From the NCBI RefSeq assembly GCF_001509555.1, contig NZ_LMAS01000003.1, positions 696,114-760,113 on the forward strand: DNA of 64,000 nt, given 5' to 3'. The notes under the pieces are model-generated. The model was not told where the DNA came from and did no database searches. It saw nothing but the letters and a program-made list of their open reading frames with translations. This document shows, piece by piece, positions 19,666 through 28,493 of this stretch. This DNA is from Bacillus sp. FJAT-29937. Lineage in GTDB: Bacteria > Bacillota > Bacilli > Bacillales > Cytobacillaceae. The stretch's first letter is position 1; every line of letters begins with the position of its first letter. Position numbers and translations under genes: made by a program.

Positions 19666-19696
19666 GAGGAATCGTCCTGTTGGCGATTCCTTTATT
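19666..19696 (+). terminator. Terminator after asnS
   Basis: AGGAATCG / CGATTCCT stem with T-rich tail. Confidence 0.8.
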
Positions 19697-19786
19697 TTTT
19701 CAGAGTAGTAAGAAAGGAAAAGTTACCTGTTTTTCTCCTTACTACAAATAGTTTGTTCATGATATACTGATAGTGAGGTGTCAGGA

Positions 19787-20494
19787 ATGTCCAAAACTAG
19801 TATATTAAAGTGGCTCCAGGAGGGAAATATTACGATACCTGGGGTTTTATTAACTCATTATAAAGAGATGAGTTTAAATGAGCATGAACTAGTGCTTATA
19901 TTGCATGTTACTTCCTTTATTGAAAAAGGGAATGCATTTCCCACTCCAGTTGAATTGTCTTCGAGCATGACAATCTCCGTTTCAGAATGTACATCGATCC
20001 TTAGAAAATTAATCCAGAAAGGGTATATCGAAATTAAAGATAGCTACTCTTCTGATGGAATTCGCTACGAACAATATAATATTGAACCTTTATGGGAAAA
20101 GCTGATAGATTTTTTTCTATTAAAGGAAAAGCAAGAAACGGCAATGATAAATCAGCAAAGTGAGACTGATTTATATACTACTTTTGAACAAGAATTTGGA
20201 AGGCCTTTATCTCCATTTGAATGTGAAACACTTGCACTGTGGATGGATGATGACCGACATGATCCCCATATAATTAAAGCGGCTCTTCGAGAAGCGGTTA
20301 TTTCGGGGAAATTAAATTTCCGCTATATCGATAGAATTTTATTCGAATGGAAAAAGAATGGAATAAAAACAATTGAACAAGCGAAGAGCTACGGAAAAAA
20401 GTTCAGACAAAACCAGCAGCAAAGAGGTAGGGCTAACGAAGCTCCTGAACAAACTGGAAAAACCATTCCTTTTTATAATTGGCTCGAGCAATAA
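19787..20494 (+). CDS. dnaD: DNA replication initiation/primosome protein DnaD
   Basis: Helps load helicase at oriC and at stalled forks together with DnaB and DnaI. 235 residues: an N-terminal winged-helix DDBH1 (about 1-110) and a C-terminal DDBH2 domain with RYIDRILFEWKKNGI, ending in the conserved FYNWLEQ. ATG 19787 follows gaggtg; a GTG three codons upstream overlaps the RBS. nth follows 28 bases later, as in B. subtilis. Confidence 0.95.
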   Translation: MSKTSILKWLQEGNITIPGVLLTHYKEMSLNEHELVLILHVTSFIEKGNAFPTPVELSSSMTISVSECTSILRKLIQKGYIEIKDSYSSDGIRYEQYNIEPLWEKLIDFFLLKEKQETAMINQQSETDLYTTFEQEFGRPLSPFECETLALWMDDDRHDPHIIKAALREAVISGKLNFRYIDRILFEWKKNGIKTIEQAKSYGKKFRQNQQQRGRANEAPEQTGKTIPFYNWLEQ

Positions 20495-20522
20495 ATTGTA
20501 AATAAATAAAGTGGTGAGATAG

Positions 20523-21188
20523 TTGTTGAATAATAGTCAAATAAGATTTTGCCTTGATCAGATGGGGGAAATGTTCCCGGATGCACACTGTGAGTTAAAC
20601 CATTCCAACCCATTTGAACTTGTCATTGCAGTTGCTTTATCTGCACAATGTACGGATGTGCTCGTCAATAAAGTAACAAAGAATTTATTTCAAAAATATA
20701 AAACTCCTGAAGATTATTTAAATGTAACTTTGGAGGAGCTGCAAGAGGATATTAGATCAATTGGGCTATATCGAAACAAGGCAAAAAATATTCAAAAGCT
20801 GTGCAGACTGCTATTAGATGAATATAATGGAGTTGTACCCCGTGATCGTGATGAACTGACAAAGCTTCCGGGAGTCGGCAGGAAAACAGCTAATGTAGTA
20901 GTCTCCGTAGCATATGGTGTTCCAGCGATCGCTGTTGACACCCATGTGGAACGGGTTAGTAAAAGATTAGCTTTTTGTCGGTGGAAAGATTCCGTTTTAG
21001 AGGTAGAAAAAACATTGATGAAAAAGGTGCCAATGGACGAATGGTCTGTTACGCATCATCGGATGATTTTTTTCGGAAGATATCACTGTAAAGCACAAAA
21101 CCCTCAATGTGAGAGCTGTCCGCTACTGGAAGTATGCAGAGAAGGGAAAAAAAGAATGAAGGGGAAATTGGGGAATGAGCAATCATGA
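20523..21188 (+). CDS. nth: Endonuclease III
   Basis: Base-excision repair glycosylase/AP lyase for oxidised pyrimidines. 221 residues. Helix-hairpin-helix LPGVGRKTANVV carries the catalytic Lys, and VDTHVERVSKRL carries the catalytic Asp. The C-terminal C-x6-C-x2-C-x5-C iron-sulphur loop (CKAQNPQCESCPLLEVC) is complete. TTG start, MLNNSQI, as in the B. subtilis homologue. Overlaps ypoC by 14 bases. Confidence 0.96.
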   Translation: MLNNSQIRFCLDQMGEMFPDAHCELNHSNPFELVIAVALSAQCTDVLVNKVTKNLFQKYKTPEDYLNVTLEELQEDIRSIGLYRNKAKNIQKLCRLLLDEYNGVVPRDRDELTKLPGVGRKTANVVVSVAYGVPAIAVDTHVERVSKRLAFCRWKDSVLEVEKTLMKKVPMDEWSVTHHRMIFFGRYHCKAQNPQCESCPLLEVCREGKKRMKGKLGNEQS

Positions 21189-21696
21189 GACCCTTTTAGT
21201 TCCTGTAGAATTAGTTCACCCGTTTTTCTTTGCAAAGAATGAGAAGATTATTCTTGATGTGGAAGTGTTGGAAAATTTGTATGCCTCTAGGCCATTTCTT
21301 TATGAGACTGCTTTTTTTTCAGGAGTACAAGCAGTAAAACCATGGGAAGTTCAAGAAAAAAGCATTCCGATTCTAATCGAAGAGTGGCAAAAAGTAAATG
21401 AATTACTAGAAGCCTTTTTTGCTAAACGGGAGAGGATTCATGTACTGCCTCCTATGAAAAAAGGGATTAGCCTCTTACTGGAATTGGTTTATTGGGCAAA
21501 TGGGCTTCCAGTTGTTCTTTCAAATTTGGACTTTGATCAATTAGCCATTAAGCCTGTCAATTTATCAGAGCGGCTGGAATTTATTATGAAGAAACCATCC
21601 TTATACCACTCCTATATTCAATTAGCAGAATTAATAAGTGAAATGAATAAACAATTTGTCAAACAACAGGCAATGAAAAAAGCGTCTAAGCTATAA
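21175..21696 (+). CDS. ypoC: YpoC family protein
   Basis: A 173-residue soluble protein occupying the conserved ypoC position between nth and ponA. Function unknown. It has no recognisable catalytic motif and a basic C-terminal end (KQQAMKKASKL). RBS gggg near the ATG inside nth, so translation is probably coupled. Confidence 0.8.
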   Translation: MSNHETLLVPVELVHPFFFAKNEKIILDVEVLENLYASRPFLYETAFFSGVQAVKPWEVQEKSIPILIEEWQKVNELLEAFFAKRERIHVLPPMKKGISLLLELVYWANGLPVVLSNLDFDQLAIKPVNLSERLEFIMKKPSLYHSYIQLAELISEMNKQFVKQQAMKKASKL

Positions 21697-21716
21697 GCTT
21701 AAGACGCTTTTTTTCG
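21675..21716. terminator. Bidirectional terminator between ypoC and ponA
   Basis: GCGTCTAAGCT / AAGCTTAAGACGC stem (one bulge) with A's on the left and T's on the right. It overlaps the end of ypoC and serves both convergent units. Confidence 0.85.
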
Positions 21717-21717
21717 T

Positions 21718-24267
21718 TTATTGTCCACCACTGCCGGGCGGATTTATAATGGGAGGGATCACAGGATTGGTGTCAGTTTGATCACCGTCTCCAACATCGC
21801 CATCACCCTGTCCGTTGCCATTTCCTTGCCCATTCCCGTTGTCATTTCCGTTTCCATCATCACCAGGGATACCTTCATCCAAGTCTTGATCATCATCATA
21901 TCCATCGTCCATTTCTGGTAATGGGACTTGAACTGTTTGAACGGCTGGGTCACTCCTTTGATCATCACGGATTGCTGTAACCTTGAACTGATAAATGCCA
22001 CCTGGAACCGGATTTGCGACTTTAATTCCTTTTTCAGCTATGACCTGCAGCAGCTGGTCTGCACCATCGTCTAATGCTGCTGAAACTTCGAATTGAATGT
22101 TCGCTGCCTCTTCTGGATAATCCCATGTTAAGAGTATTTCATTCGTATTTGCATCATATGATGCATTTAGGTTTGAAGGAGAATCAAGCTTATCGAATTT
22201 CTCGGATACTTCTGTTGGTGCATTTCCTTTAACCGCATACTCATATATGATTTGATCTTTAGGTGTAAATTCACCAGCAAGTTTTGCTGGGATTGAGCCT
22301 TTTTCTATCGCAATCTTTTCAACACTGTTAGGAACAGGGAAGTCAGGTGTATCGACCCCTTGAGAAACATGTGCCATTAGATTTTTGAAAAGAAGCATAG
22401 CAAGCTTTTGGTCTTTTGGTGCGATAGAGTTTTTCTTTTCCTTATAACCCGTCCATACAGCAGCTGTATAGTTAGTCGTATATCCGGCAAACCATGCATC
22501 TGGAATGCCGCCATTTTGAATATCCCAATCTTTTATTTCTTGTGCTGTGTAATTAGTTGTACCCGTTTTACCTGCAACATGAAGGTTTGAGATATTAGCT
22601 AACTTTCCAGTTCCATAGGAATCTTTCAGAACGCTTTTAAGCATATCGTTAATCATAAAAGCTGTGTAGTCCTTCATGACTGGCTTTGAATCTGGGGCTA
22701 CATCTATCTTTGAACCATCACGCATTTCAATGGCCGTGATGGAATGAGGTTCCGTATAAATCCCATTATTTCCAAAAGCGCTGTATGCGCCAGCCATTTG
22801 CATCGGTGAAACTTCGTAAGCACCAATGGAAATTGATTCGAAAGCCTCCTTAATATTAAATCCAATGTTATTAGCAAATTGTTTTGCTTTCTCAGGCCCA
22901 ACCTCCTGCAATGTTTGCAAGGCTGGAATATTTCTTGAACGAGCTAATGCTTCTCTCATCGACATAGGACCCATATGTTTTCGGTCCCAGTTATTAATTT
23001 TCTGCCCAGTTGAATAAGTGTAAGGTTTATCGTCAAGAGTATGGAAGGTGCCCCATTTTAAATATTCAATGGCTGGACCATAATCAATAATTGGCTTAAA
23101 TGTAGATCCGGCATGTCTCTTCGTATCTTGGGCAAAATTAAACCCGCGCTTTACTTTTAGGTTTCTTCCGCCGCCAATTGCTCGAATTTCACCTGTTTTC
23201 GTATCAAGCAAAGTAATGCCGGCTTGGAATTCTTCGTCCGGGAAATCAATAATTTCATTAGTATTTAACATTTTTTCCATATAATCCTGGGCATTCGTGT
23301 CTAATGTTGTATAAATCGTCAAGCCGTCTGAAGAAATATCAAGATCAGGATACTTATTCTGAACTTCATCAATGACGATATCAACAAAGGAATCGTAGGG
23401 AGAATCGTTCTGCTTTCTATCTTCCTCTGGAACGAGCGAGGATTCTACAGAAACTGCCTGAGCTTCTTCCATTTTCTCTTTTGAAATAAAACCATGCTGA
23501 TGCATTAGTGAAAGAACGATATTTCGTCTTTTTTCTGCGCGGTCCGGATGTTTAAAAGGATTATAGTTTGCCGGACTTTGCGGCAAGCCTGCAAGCAGTG
23601 CAGCTTCTGGAAGTGTCAGCTCATCAAGATTCTTGCCAAAGTAAACTTGAGAAGCAGTTAAAACCCCATGACTGCGATTTTCCATCCAAATTTTATTTAC
23701 ATACATCTCAAATATTTCTTGTTTCGTATATTTACGCTCAAGTTGAAAAGCAAGCCATGCTTCCTGAGCTTTTCTGCTTATCGTTTTATTATTATTTAGA
23801 AAGGAATTTTTTACGACTTGCTGAGTAATGGTACTGGCCCCTTCCGAACCAAATCCGCGGGTAAAGTTTGCAAGTACTGCTCCAGCTAAACGCTTTAAGT
23901 CCATTCCATGGTGCTTGTAGAACCGCACATCCTCTGTTGCAAGGAAGGCCTCCTCCACTAATTTAGGAATATCCTCATATTCAACATATTCCCTTCGTTC
24001 AGAGCCAATTTCCGTAATAAGATTTTGGTCTTTATCTAATAATTTGGAAGGGATTGGATCCCTTAATTGTTTTTCATCAAGTTTAGGTGCGTCCTTTACC
24101 ATATAAGCAAAGGTCCCCGCCCCAACAAGCATTCCTACAATCCCAAGTGCAATTAGAGTTAGAAAGATACGTTTAAATAAGCTCTTTGCCGGTTTCTTTC
24201 CATTGCTTTTTTGCTTGGAAGCCTGCTGTTTACGGCGCTCCTCTCTCGATTGATATTTTTCTGCCAT
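21718..24267 (-). CDS. ponA: Class A penicillin-binding protein 1A/1B
   Basis: Peptidoglycan glycosyltransferase and transpeptidase. 849 residues: short basic cytosolic tail, membrane anchor (about 30-53), GT51 domain with catalytic Glu in ATEDVRFYKHHG, transpeptidase with GSTFK (active Ser), SRN (ARSRNIP) and KTGTTNYT, and a fibronectin-type-III-like domain (about 690-780). It ends in a tail rich in Gly, Asn and Asp then Pro. recU is 43 bases upstream on the same strand, the usual Bacillus pair. Confidence 0.96.
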   Translation of the reverse strand: MAEKYQSREERRKQQASKQKSNGKKPAKSLFKRIFLTLIALGIVGMLVGAGTFAYMVKDAPKLDEKQLRDPIPSKLLDKDQNLITEIGSERREYVEYEDIPKLVEEAFLATEDVRFYKHHGMDLKRLAGAVLANFTRGFGSEGASTITQQVVKNSFLNNNKTISRKAQEAWLAFQLERKYTKQEIFEMYVNKIWMENRSHGVLTASQVYFGKNLDELTLPEAALLAGLPQSPANYNPFKHPDRAEKRRNIVLSLMHQHGFISKEKMEEAQAVSVESSLVPEEDRKQNDSPYDSFVDIVIDEVQNKYPDLDISSDGLTIYTTLDTNAQDYMEKMLNTNEIIDFPDEEFQAGITLLDTKTGEIRAIGGGRNLKVKRGFNFAQDTKRHAGSTFKPIIDYGPAIEYLKWGTFHTLDDKPYTYSTGQKINNWDRKHMGPMSMREALARSRNIPALQTLQEVGPEKAKQFANNIGFNIKEAFESISIGAYEVSPMQMAGAYSAFGNNGIYTEPHSITAIEMRDGSKIDVAPDSKPVMKDYTAFMINDMLKSVLKDSYGTGKLANISNLHVAGKTGTTNYTAQEIKDWDIQNGGIPDAWFAGYTTNYTAAVWTGYKEKKNSIAPKDQKLAMLLFKNLMAHVSQGVDTPDFPVPNSVEKIAIEKGSIPAKLAGEFTPKDQIIYEYAVKGNAPTEVSEKFDKLDSPSNLNASYDANTNEILLTWDYPEEAANIQFEVSAALDDGADQLLQVIAEKGIKVANPVPGGIYQFKVTAIRDDQRSDPAVQTVQVPLPEMDDGYDDDQDLDEGIPGDDGNGNDNGNGQGNGNGQGDGDVGDGDQTDTNPVIPPIINPPGSGGQ

Positions 24268-24310
24268 TTATTTTCATCCTTTCTGATGAGTAGAAGGTTG
24301 ATTGAGATAT

Positions 24311-24922
24311 TTAACCGAGGCTATAAAGATAATCGATTTTTTTAATATAGTCAATTCTAGGGTTATATCCTAGCGGGATTTGATGGCCAAATGTTTCAAT
24401 TTCGTCTTTAGTAATCGATTTTCTGCCGCCATCCTTCATCCTTTTCCAAAACATGAGTAAATGATGAGCCTCAAGCAGATAAATGTCCTCAGTTGCCGAA
24501 AACCTTAATAGAACAAAGCAGATCCCTTTTTGCTCTAGTATCGTTTCCATATGCAAAATTTGATGATCATGGAAGTTTTTCAAGGGAAAGGAAGTTTGGT
24601 TCTGAGTTTCCTTTGCCTCAAAATCAATATACCTGCCTTTGTAGACTCCGTTGTAATCTGTTGTTGAAGCCTGTTTGAAATACGCTTCTTTTATGACCGC
24701 CGCACTTCTTTTCGGGTAGTCGACATGAACAATTTGCACAGGTGTAGGCTTTTTATGAATGGAGGCAATCCCATTCACTAAATAATATTCATTTGTTTCA
24801 TTTATATCTTCCTCCAAAGTCATACCACGATTACTATATGTCCATTTTTTTTCTTTATTTGTGCGCATCGTTTCTTTTTTTATCGGTAGAAACTTCTTGC
24901 CGTTCGGATAATGGAAATTCAT
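24311..24922 (-). CDS. recU: Holliday junction resolvase RecU
   Basis: Resolves recombination intermediates and modulates RecA. 203 residues. The nuclease core [19 protein letters not shown] supplies the Asp and the Glu-x-Lys motif. [12 protein letters not shown] is the conserved N-terminal region. The frame opens three codons earlier at GTG, but ATG 24922 sits 6 bases after gaggtg. It forms an operon with ponA and is divergent from yppC. Confidence 0.95.
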   Translation of the reverse strand: MNFHYPNGKKFLPIKKETMRTNKEKKWTYSNRGMTLEEDINETNEYYLVNGIASIHKKPTPVQIVHVDYPKRSAAVIKEAYFKQASTTDYNGVYKGRYIDFEAKETQNQTSFPLKNFHDHQILHMETILEQKGICFVLLRFSATEDIYLLEAHHLLMFWKRMKDGGRKSITKDEIETFGHQIPLGYNPRIDYIKKIDYLYSLG

Positions 24923-25035
24923 TTTATTCACCTCACAAGCTACTCCTTATCATAACAAATCATCGTTATTTGTGGTTGAATAAAAAGTACAGATTTGTAA
25001 ATGTTAAGCCATATGCTTATTTTGGAGGCAGATCC

Positions 25036-26034
25036 ATGATGTTTTTTGAAAGGGCAAGCGATTTAAATCAACTAAATATAGAAGAAATAGAATTGATTCA
25101 AAGAATAAGAAATCGTACAGAAAAGTATAATGCTGATAATATTTCCAGGACAGACGCCTATTTTCATTATTATAATCGAAATCCCGAAATCATTTGGTCC
25201 TTCCTTGCAAGCATGGTGTCCCGAAATGCGGGATGGAATATGTGTGATCTCGAAGGTAAATGGTTTCCAAAAATAATAAATAAAAAAATAAGAAAAAAAT
25301 TGTTCTTAACATATGAGAGAGCCAATTGGCTAATCTTTCAAGATGCATTTCCGCAATTGCTGCTCTATCAATATTCGACGAAAATGAATCGTCCAATGTT
25401 TCATTTATTAAGATATTTCCAAGTATCTTCATTTATGGTAAAGGAATGGCGGATTTTTTGGGAGCGCAGATGTATAAAAAGGCTGATGATTTCACAAATC
25501 ATTAACGAACAAAATATCATTCAAAAGCCTGTTATCAAGCATCCTGCCTATAGAAGGAAAGTGTTCCAATCTCCGCTGTTCCTGCTCCAGGATTGGTTTC
25601 ATTATAGCTCCGTTATCTTTCCAACATGTAATGGGCAGCTATTTGGTGCGAGTGCAAATGGATTTAAATCGTTAACCAATAGGATTGATCTTGGTAAGCG
25701 CCTTGCTGCTATTCTATTTCATAACGATTTATATCCGTCCTTTTACGAATTTGCTAAGAGAACTGTTCACACAGGCTCCCGGTATGATTATGAAATTTAT
25801 TTTAAGAAAAAGCCTAGAAGAACATCCCCATTTTTAAGATGTACATTCCCGATTATTAAGCATAAAAAACATAAAGCAGGAGACTGGTCTAAAAATAAAC
25901 GATTAAAAAGAAAATGGTTAATGGGGAATGTGGAGCATATTCACCCAATCGAATTGACAGAATGGTATAAAGATAAACAAGCTCAAATAAAGAAGGCTAT
26001 TTACTTAAAAGAAATAGTGGAAATGATAAGATAG
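25036..26034 (+). CDS. yppC: YppC family protein (DUF2515)
   Basis: A 332-residue protein of the DUF2515 family, in its usual place divergent from recU. Function unknown. It is rich in aromatic and basic residues (HYYNRNP, RRKVFQSP, KHKKHKAGDWSKNKRLKRK) and shows no signal peptide. The long open frame extends upstream antisense to recU; the real start is ATG 25036, 7 bases after ggagg. Confidence 0.83.
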   Translation: MMFFERASDLNQLNIEEIELIQRIRNRTEKYNADNISRTDAYFHYYNRNPEIIWSFLASMVSRNAGWNMCDLEGKWFPKIINKKIRKKLFLTYERANWLIFQDAFPQLLLYQYSTKMNRPMFHLLRYFQVSSFMVKEWRIFWERRCIKRLMISQIINEQNIIQKPVIKHPAYRRKVFQSPLFLLQDWFHYSSVIFPTCNGQLFGASANGFKSLTNRIDLGKRLAAILFHNDLYPSFYEFAKRTVHTGSRYDYEIYFKKKPRRTSPFLRCTFPIIKHKKHKAGDWSKNKRLKRKWLMGNVEHIHPIELTEWYKDKQAQIKKAIYLKEIVEMIR

Positions 26035-26082
26035 CTAAAAAAGTGGAGTCCAACACGGATGCTGTCTTCCACTTTTTTAGCT
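26033..26082. terminator. Bidirectional terminator between yppC and sspM
   Basis: Perfect 15-bp inverted repeat AGCTAAAAAAGTGGA / TCCACTTTTTTAGCT around a 20-base loop; A/T tracts serve both strands. Confidence 0.85.
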
Positions 26083-26103
26083 GTAAAATGCAAAAGCGGC
26101 CTG

Positions 26104-26211
26104 TTATGTTGATGGGCGATTGGGACCCTCAAGTTTTTTATTACCATAACCGGTTTTTGTTTCTTCCTGCTTTTTTGGTTGAGTTCCCGTCTGTTTTTCC
26201 TTTTTATTCAA
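26104..26211 (-). CDS. sspM: Small acid-soluble spore protein M
   Basis: A 35-residue gene with TTG start, begun 7 bases after a strong ggaggtg RBS. The protein is lysine- and glutamine-rich and ends KKLEGPNRPST, nearly the same as the end of B. subtilis SspM (KKLGGPNRPST, from memory). It lies between yppC and yppE, as expected. SspM is a minor spore core protein made in the forespore; its role is unknown. Confidence 0.85.
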   Translation of the reverse strand: MNKKEKQTGTQPKKQEETKTGYGNKKLEGPNRPST

Positions 26212-26231
26212 AATATCGCACCTCCGCTTAT

Positions 26232-26261
26232 TAGTGTGCACATTAATGGGGTTTCCATGCG
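26232..26261 (-). promoter_or_regulatory. Possible sigma-G promoter of sspM
   Basis: Read on the minus strand: CGCATG, 17-base spacer, CACACTA, close to the forespore sigma-G consensus (TGnATR / CATnnTA). It lies just upstream of the sspM RBS. Confidence 0.4.
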
Positions 26262-26424
26262 AGAGGAAAATGTCGAAAAAAAGGGGAGTTTAATAAAAAT
26301 TTTTTCTTACTTTGACGAAACGCTTCTAGTTTTGTCAGCCGTGAAGGATTGGAATTAAGGAGAGCGAATAGAGTAGGTACAAGCATCTATAACCGGTGTT
26401 CTTATTCCAAGGAGGGCTTAGAAG

Positions 26425-26706
26425 ATGAAGAAAAATGTTAACGCAAAAAAGGAATTAATTCATATGCTTTCTGAAATTTATAATCAGCTTGAGGAATTAG
26501 AAACTGTACTTGATTCAAACTTTGCCGGCATTAGAAACCAATTACAAATAAATTGTTCAGAACAGATCTCAACCTGCACGAATAGCATGGAAGCATTAGA
26601 TTTGGAAGCCGCTTATTATCAGGCAAAGAGCGGTAAAGCAGATGAGAAGGATGCTTTTCATCGTCAGCCAAGCATAAAGCTTGAATTAGGTTATAAATTA
26701 CACTAA
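26425..26706 (+). CDS. Small hypothetical protein at the yppD position
   Basis: A 93-residue protein, helical and acidic in its first half (ELIHMLSEIYNQLEELETVLD), with two cysteines (NCSEQISTC). It lies where yppD is found in B. subtilis, but I cannot confirm homology from sequence memory. RBS aaggaggg is strong, so it is probably expressed. No function can be assigned. Confidence 0.65.
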   Translation: MKKNVNAKKELIHMLSEIYNQLEELETVLDSNFAGIRNQLQINCSEQISTCTNSMEALDLEAAYYQAKSGKADEKDAFHRQPSIKLELGYKLH

Positions 26707-26722
26707 AATAAGGTCATTCTTT

Positions 26723-26756
26723 AGTAGCTGATTTTTATAAGCTACTTTTATTTTTG
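26723..26756 (+). terminator. Terminator after the yppD-position gene
   Basis: AGTAGCT / AGCTACT stem followed by TTTTATTTTT. Confidence 0.65.
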
Positions 26757-26808
26757 CAAAAATTCTCCTGACAGCAATTTCTGTCTATGAATTTGGAGCT
26801 GATTGTTT

Positions 26809-27192
26809 ATGAATGAAGATATAGAACTGATTGATCTGACAAACCAATTATTAAATTATACGTTCTTTATATCTGAAAGATATGAAAAGGCCAGGGAGCT
26901 GAAGGTGCCCGGAGATTTTTATAATGAGGTTAAACCGTTCGCGGATGAAGTGAAATTAATAAATGATGAATGGAAAAATAAAGCAATCCTTTGGATTACA
27001 ATCAATCGGCCGAAAAATCTCTTTATCCAGCAAGTAGAATCTACATACGAAAATATTGAGACAATATCTGTGCAAGCCTTTTATCCCGAAACGAGCAAGT
27101 CGAGGTTTACTAATTTAGTTGTATCTTCGCAATATGTGCTAGACAGACTGATTCAAACGGTAAAAGAAGAAATGGGCCCTCCTGTCACTTAA
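26809..27192 (+). CDS. yppE: YppE family protein (DUF1798)
   Basis: A 127-residue helical protein matching YppE/DUF1798 (MNEDIELIDLTNQLL; four-helix-bundle type). Function unknown. ATG 26809 has ggag about 10 bases upstream; the TTG two codons earlier is too close to it. A GGCCCTC/GAGGGCC hairpin (27175-27202) spans the stop codon. Confidence 0.82.
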   Translation: MNEDIELIDLTNQLLNYTFFISERYEKARELKVPGDFYNEVKPFADEVKLINDEWKNKAILWITINRPKNLFIQQVESTYENIETISVQAFYPETSKSRFTNLVVSSQYVLDRLIQTVKEEMGPPVT

Positions 27193-27296
27193 TAAGAGGG
27201 CCGCTTGAATTATGTTTTGCAGCTAAGAATTCCTTCAGTGATGATAAGAATGAATACTTGTACGTCAGTACTAGAGGTTGTCTCTCTTAATGAGTC

Positions 27297-27479
27297 TTAA
27301 AGGGATTCAGGAACTTCTGCTCCTTGAGCCTCGAGTTCACGAACAAGGTTACGATACACAGTAATACAAATATCGTTTTGAACATATGACTTTTTCGTAA
27401 AATCAAGTAATTCGTTTACACTTTCAGGACTGTAATTCCTCATTGTAGTAAATTTCATTGCTAGTTCGTGAACATTCAT
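27297..27479 (-). CDS. yppF: YppF-like protein
   Basis: A 60-residue protein (MNVHELAMKFTTMRNY...PESVNELLDF...) similar in length and pattern to YppF and located between yppE and yppG. Function unknown. A good aggaggg RBS lies 7 bases from the ATG. Transcribed against its neighbours. Confidence 0.75.
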   Translation of the reverse strand: MNVHELAMKFTTMRNYSPESVNELLDFTKKSYVQNDICITVYRNLVRELEAQGAEVPESL

Positions 27480-27685
27480 GCTAATTTCCCTCCTCTAATT
27501 TTTCTCGCATTCTGCTAAACTATATAGTTGATTCACTAGCAGAATAGCGAAAATTTACTGCAGAGCGTTTATTTCTTTTCAATATCCTATCATAAAAAAG
27601 GTGCGGTTCTTTATTTTTCAAATATTAAGACTTCCGACATAAATCTTCACCAATAGACAAAAAATGAAAACGTTTCCAGTATAAT

Positions 27686-27714
27686 CACAATATAGGCTCC
27701 CTTTTCATAAATTA
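27686..27714 (+). promoter_or_regulatory. Sigma-K-type promoter of yppG
   Basis: CACA, 16-base spacer, CATAAATTA: full match to the mother-cell sigma-K consensus mACm-N16-CATAnnnTA. Predicted start about 27722, 54 bases before yppG. Confidence 0.6.
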
Positions 27715-27775
27715 TAGTAATGATTTCTCAAACAAGCTGAGATAGATTGTTTATGAAAGAGGAGGATGTCCCCCT

Positions 27776-28354
27776 ATGTTTGGCCGAAGAGGAGCGAGCC
27801 CTTATTTAAATCAATATCACCCAACATATATGAATCAACCAGATTACGGATTAAACCAATATCATTGGAGACAGCAGCCCCCTTATTATCCTTCTCCTGG
27901 AGGGAATATGGGGTTCTACAATGGTCCTAACAATCAACCGTTTCCATACGGAAATGAGATGATGTATCAAAATGCCTATCCTGCTATGGGCAGTCAACAT
28001 ATGATGTATAACCAGTACCCAACTAATGGATACCCGATGCAGCAAAATGGGATGCAACTGGGGCAAAGTAATGTTTCACAGAGCATCTTCCAAAATCCAT
28101 TAGATCCTGAAACAAACAAAAATATGTCGAACACTTATAATCCCTATTTCTCTAATTCTTATATGAACCCTTACCCGAAGCAGTCCTTTATTCCTAAACA
28201 GTCATCAGGTGTTCAATCCCTTATGAATTCATTCAAGTCACAGGATGGTTCAATCGATGTTAATAAAATGATGAATACGGCAGGACAGATGGTAAATGCC
28301 GTTAGTCAGGTTTCATCACTTGTAAAAGGACTTGGCGGGATTATCAAGGTTTAA
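27776..28354 (+). CDS. yppG: YppG family, probable spore coat protein
   Basis: A 192-residue low-complexity protein rich in Tyr, Asn, Pro, Gln and Met (MYQNAYPAMGSQ, NQYPTNGYPMQQN), with a short ordered C-terminus (SIDVNKMMNTAGQMV). Composition resembles spore coat proteins. It matches YppG in position and type. RBS aggagg. The upstream sigma-K-like promoter supports late mother-cell expression. No catalytic role is expected. Confidence 0.82.
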   Translation: MFGRRGASPYLNQYHPTYMNQPDYGLNQYHWRQQPPYYPSPGGNMGFYNGPNNQPFPYGNEMMYQNAYPAMGSQHMMYNQYPTNGYPMQQNGMQLGQSNVSQSIFQNPLDPETNKNMSNTYNPYFSNSYMNPYPKQSFIPKQSSGVQSLMNSFKSQDGSIDVNKMMNTAGQMVNAVSQVSSLVKGLGGIIKV

Positions 28355-28367
28355 TGACTTTTAATAA

Positions 28368-28411
28368 ACAAGGTATTCGCGAAAGAATGTCATGTGAATA
28401 CCTTGTTTTTT
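28368..28411 (+). terminator. Terminator after yppG
   Basis: Perfect 11-bp stem ACAAGGTATTC / GAATACCTTGT and seven or more T's. Confidence 0.92.
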
Positions 28412-28493
28412 TCAAAAGATTTATTAAATAAGATTGACAGTAAATAGAAAATGGTGAAAAAATAGAGAAATGAAAATAAACTGGGGGATGCAA

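Noticed and set aside
24793..25035. Extended N-terminus for yppC antisense to recU
   Set aside because: No RBS at the upstream start, and a strong RBS precedes ATG 25036.
27175..27202. Terminator for yppE
   Set aside because: GGCCCTC/GAGGGCC stem has no T tract; kept only as a hairpin note.
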